Assembly: GCA_027574665.1 (NCBI GenBank)
Contig: CM050648.1
Span: forward strand, 46,601,200-46,665,199
Direction of reading: 5' to 3'
Length of the DNA: 64,000 bases
DNA from: Rhynochetos jubatus
Lineage: Eukaryota; Chordata; Aves; Eurypygiformes; Rhynochetidae
Shown: piece after piece, positions 61,576 through 64,000 of the stretch
How positions within the stretch are numbered: the first letter of the stretch is position 1
Layout: each line of letters starts with the position of its first letter
Notes under the pieces: model-generated
The model's database searches: none
Seen by the model: the letters and a program-made list of their open reading frames with translations, nothing else
What the model was told of the DNA's origin: nothing
Made by a program: the position numbers and the translations under genes

Positions 61576-61718
61576 CATCTCCTCTTTTCTTTTTCCTTCC
61601 CCTTTTCCTCTCTCCTTTCTCTTTCTAACCCTCCGTATTCTATCAGTTCTTCTCTCTTCTCCCTTTCTCATTCTTCTCTCTCACTCTCTTCTCACCCTCC
61701 TCTCTCTCCACCCTGTAA
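61576..61718. repeat. Second CT-rich tract
   Basis: About 140 bp of mainly C and T on the plus strand, directly after the LTR-like block. It has the same composition as the 60238-60724 tract, so the two may be halves of one tract split by the insertion. Confidence 0.8.
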
Positions 61719-64000
61719 GATCCTCTTCCTACAAAAGAATCATACTTCTTTTAAAGCAGAAGTATAAAATAATAATAAACCTTCTCATAAAACAACTTAA
61801 ATCACTACATTTAATTTTATTTTTGTTTATTTCTATTCAGACCAAAAGAAGTGTATCATATCCTATTCATTTTCACTCACCAAAAATAAACATAAAAAAA
61901 AAAAAAATCCAGCAATTACCACAGGGGTTTTTTTGGTTGTTTCTTCTCCCCAGTTTTCAATTAGGGTATGACTTCTAACTGAAGGAATTCAGAATTTTTA
62001 ACCTAAATGTTGAATTCTGGGATAATTATGCAAAAGGTTAATGTTTATTTTTAGCATCCAAAGCATTGTATCCAAGACAAAAAGAGAAAAAGGAAGTTAG
62101 AATATATGAGAGGAACCAATTTCTACATCTTCAGTTCACGCTCAATTGACAAAAAAAAGTATCTAAAATCTATTGTATCATGTGAAAGAATGAACGAAAA
62201 GAAACAATACTTTCCTCACAAAAGATTTTTCTCGATATTTTTGTATTTGAAGAATAATTCAGCACTTGAGAATGTTTTACTCAGCTCCCAACACACGCAT
62301 AAAAATCAAACTGATAAAAAGAATACGGAAGCTGGGAGTAATCACAGATAAATAAAGATTAGATTGAAAAACAAATTATTGCTTTCTAGTAATATTTATT
62401 CCTACAAAAATACTTATGTAAGCAAGATGATACTTTCACACACTACATTTACATTAATGTAACTACTACAGTTTTGCTGACTATTAAGTGTCAAATATGT
62501 CCTTAAAATATTTTTACAGGTAAGAGCTCTTAAAAAAATGACTGAAAATAAATATAGAATGGGCAATCACAGTACATTCTGTACCTTTAAAACTACAGTA
62601 ACACATGATTTATTGTATTGGTTCACATTAAAATATTTGGGTGGATGTGAAATGTTTAAGTTATACTTGTTGTACATAAGGGAGTTTAACTTGGCAAAAC
62701 AGCATAGCAAAAGGTTCTTTCCTTCCCTCACAGGACTGAGCAGATACTTTTATTTTTGTGATATAACTTAATCCAGCTGTTGCAATTCACATTATTAGTA
62801 GGTCTCTGTATTCTTTTTTGACTTACAACAGCTCATTAAGTTCGAAACTGAGACACTTAAGTTTACATTTAACTTATAACTAAAAGTCAATCTAATTTCA
62901 AAATGTCACAGACAATGTTTTAAAATTATAACTATACTAACCATCAAATATTTTTCAAAAACAAAGTAGTGGTAACTAAAATAAAAGGACCGGCCATATT
63001 TGATAGGCACATCATTCCATCTGGAAGAAAACTTGATTCTGCTGAAGTCATTAATAAAGTCCCTTTGAATGTAGGGGCTGAGACACACACACATACAAAG
63101 AAAGAGCCAAAGAAATGTAACACAATGTGGCCTAACAAACAAAATTCAGTCTTAACCATAAGTTGTTTTCTGTTAGTTATCCTGATCACTGTGTCTAAAT
63201 ATTTTCAATAAAGAATTAAATGGTAAGTCTAATATTAAATGAATGGACAGTACCAATCATGTCATGAATTCCTGAATGGTGAGCCTGGCCACACATAATC
63301 TCAGTATCACTACTGCTTTAGTTTCTAAGTTTCAGTACATCATCTGACTGAATGATATTTTGATGTAATTGTTTACATTAATATACTTAAACTACTACTA
63401 CAAATAAAGAAAGGTTAAAGGTTGGATTGAGTTTAGTGGTGTCGGTTTTGGATGAAGGGGACAGACGGTTAAGACTATACATACAGATTGAAACAGCCTA
63501 ATTTTCACTGGCCAAGAAAAGATTCCCTGACTGAAAGCAAGCAGTCTTAAAGAAAAAGACAAACAAACAACAACAAAAGCCCCACAACTTCCTGCATGTC
63601 ATATATTATTAAAAATTTCTTCTCAAAAAGGTCCTTGCTGTCCCTTATAGTTTACAGGTTTTTCTCCTATGAAATCATTGTAGGGGACATGTTATTTTTG
63701 ACACAATTTTGTATTTGATAATGGCTACCAGGACTTAGCAATCTATAAAACAAAACCTTCAGTTGTACTGACAACATAAGAAAAAGAAAGGAAGCAACAA
63801 CAAGTAATGGAGGCCATCTGCAAGAGAAAAAAATAATTGTCTACATCTCACACTTATTTGTAAATGAAATGGGAAAGCATGCAAATGAGCTCTTTTAGGA
63901 AAAAAGGTACAGAATGGTGTATCTTGATAGATTCCTGATAGAAAATAAACATCTTAAGCAGGCTTATTGAGACATATAAAAGATACAGCAGTAGCTATAG

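Noticed and set aside
61009..61767. 252-codon plus-strand frame
   Set aside because: It crosses the LTR-like block and a CT-rich tract, has no recognisable domain, and is explained by GC-rich composition.

Overview
The window is vertebrate nuclear DNA, most likely from a bird. It is AT-rich, has no bacterial-style gene packing, and is almost entirely intron and repeat. Its interspersed repeats are mostly CR1 LINE fragments of several ages, plus one MIR-like SINE and one LTR-like element. Another sauropsid cannot be excluded from sequence alone.

The one gene I can identify with confidence is ASXL3 (Additional sex combs-like 3), on the minus strand and partial. Six internal coding exons, at 45942-46050, 44514-44625, 34872-34993, 22218-22335, 21177-21296 and 16524-16687, all have AG acceptors and GT donors. 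They join in frame into about 249 continuous codons. They cover the second half of the N-terminal HARE-HTH domain, the low-complexity basic linker, and the first half of the DEUBAD/ASXH domain that binds and activates the BAP1 deubiquitinase (PR-DUB, H2AK119ub). By the usual family numbering these are exons 4-9. The start-codon exon(s) should lie beyond 64000. The rest of DEUBAD, the very large penultimate and last exons and the PHD finger should lie before position 1. No open frame of that size exists here.

Layout: 1-16523 is intron downstream of exon 9, with an old sense CR1, two antisense CR1s, and a 45-bp duplicated sequence. 16524-22335 holds exons 9, 8 and 7, with an old sense CR1 between 9 and 8. 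22336-34871 is a 12.5-kb intron with a strong G-quadruplex tract, a MIR-like SINE, two coding-like islands and a tandem palindrome pair. 34872-46050 holds exons 6, 5 and 4. 46051-64000 is 5' intron with CR1 copies, a 490-bp pyrimidine tract and an LTR-like repeat.

The observations most worth checking are unannotated exon-like pieces. A minus-strand open segment at 53241-53413 ends in a strong donor whose phase matches exon 4. A possible 3-nt microexon lies at 49342-49344. A phase-0 cassette-like segment lies at 24486-24551, and an isolated GC3-rich frame lies around 29798-29944. On the plus strand, 8791-8913 has a near-ideal Kozak start and a splice donor. All five are inference and would need RNA or comparative data. 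I found no clearly new biological system.
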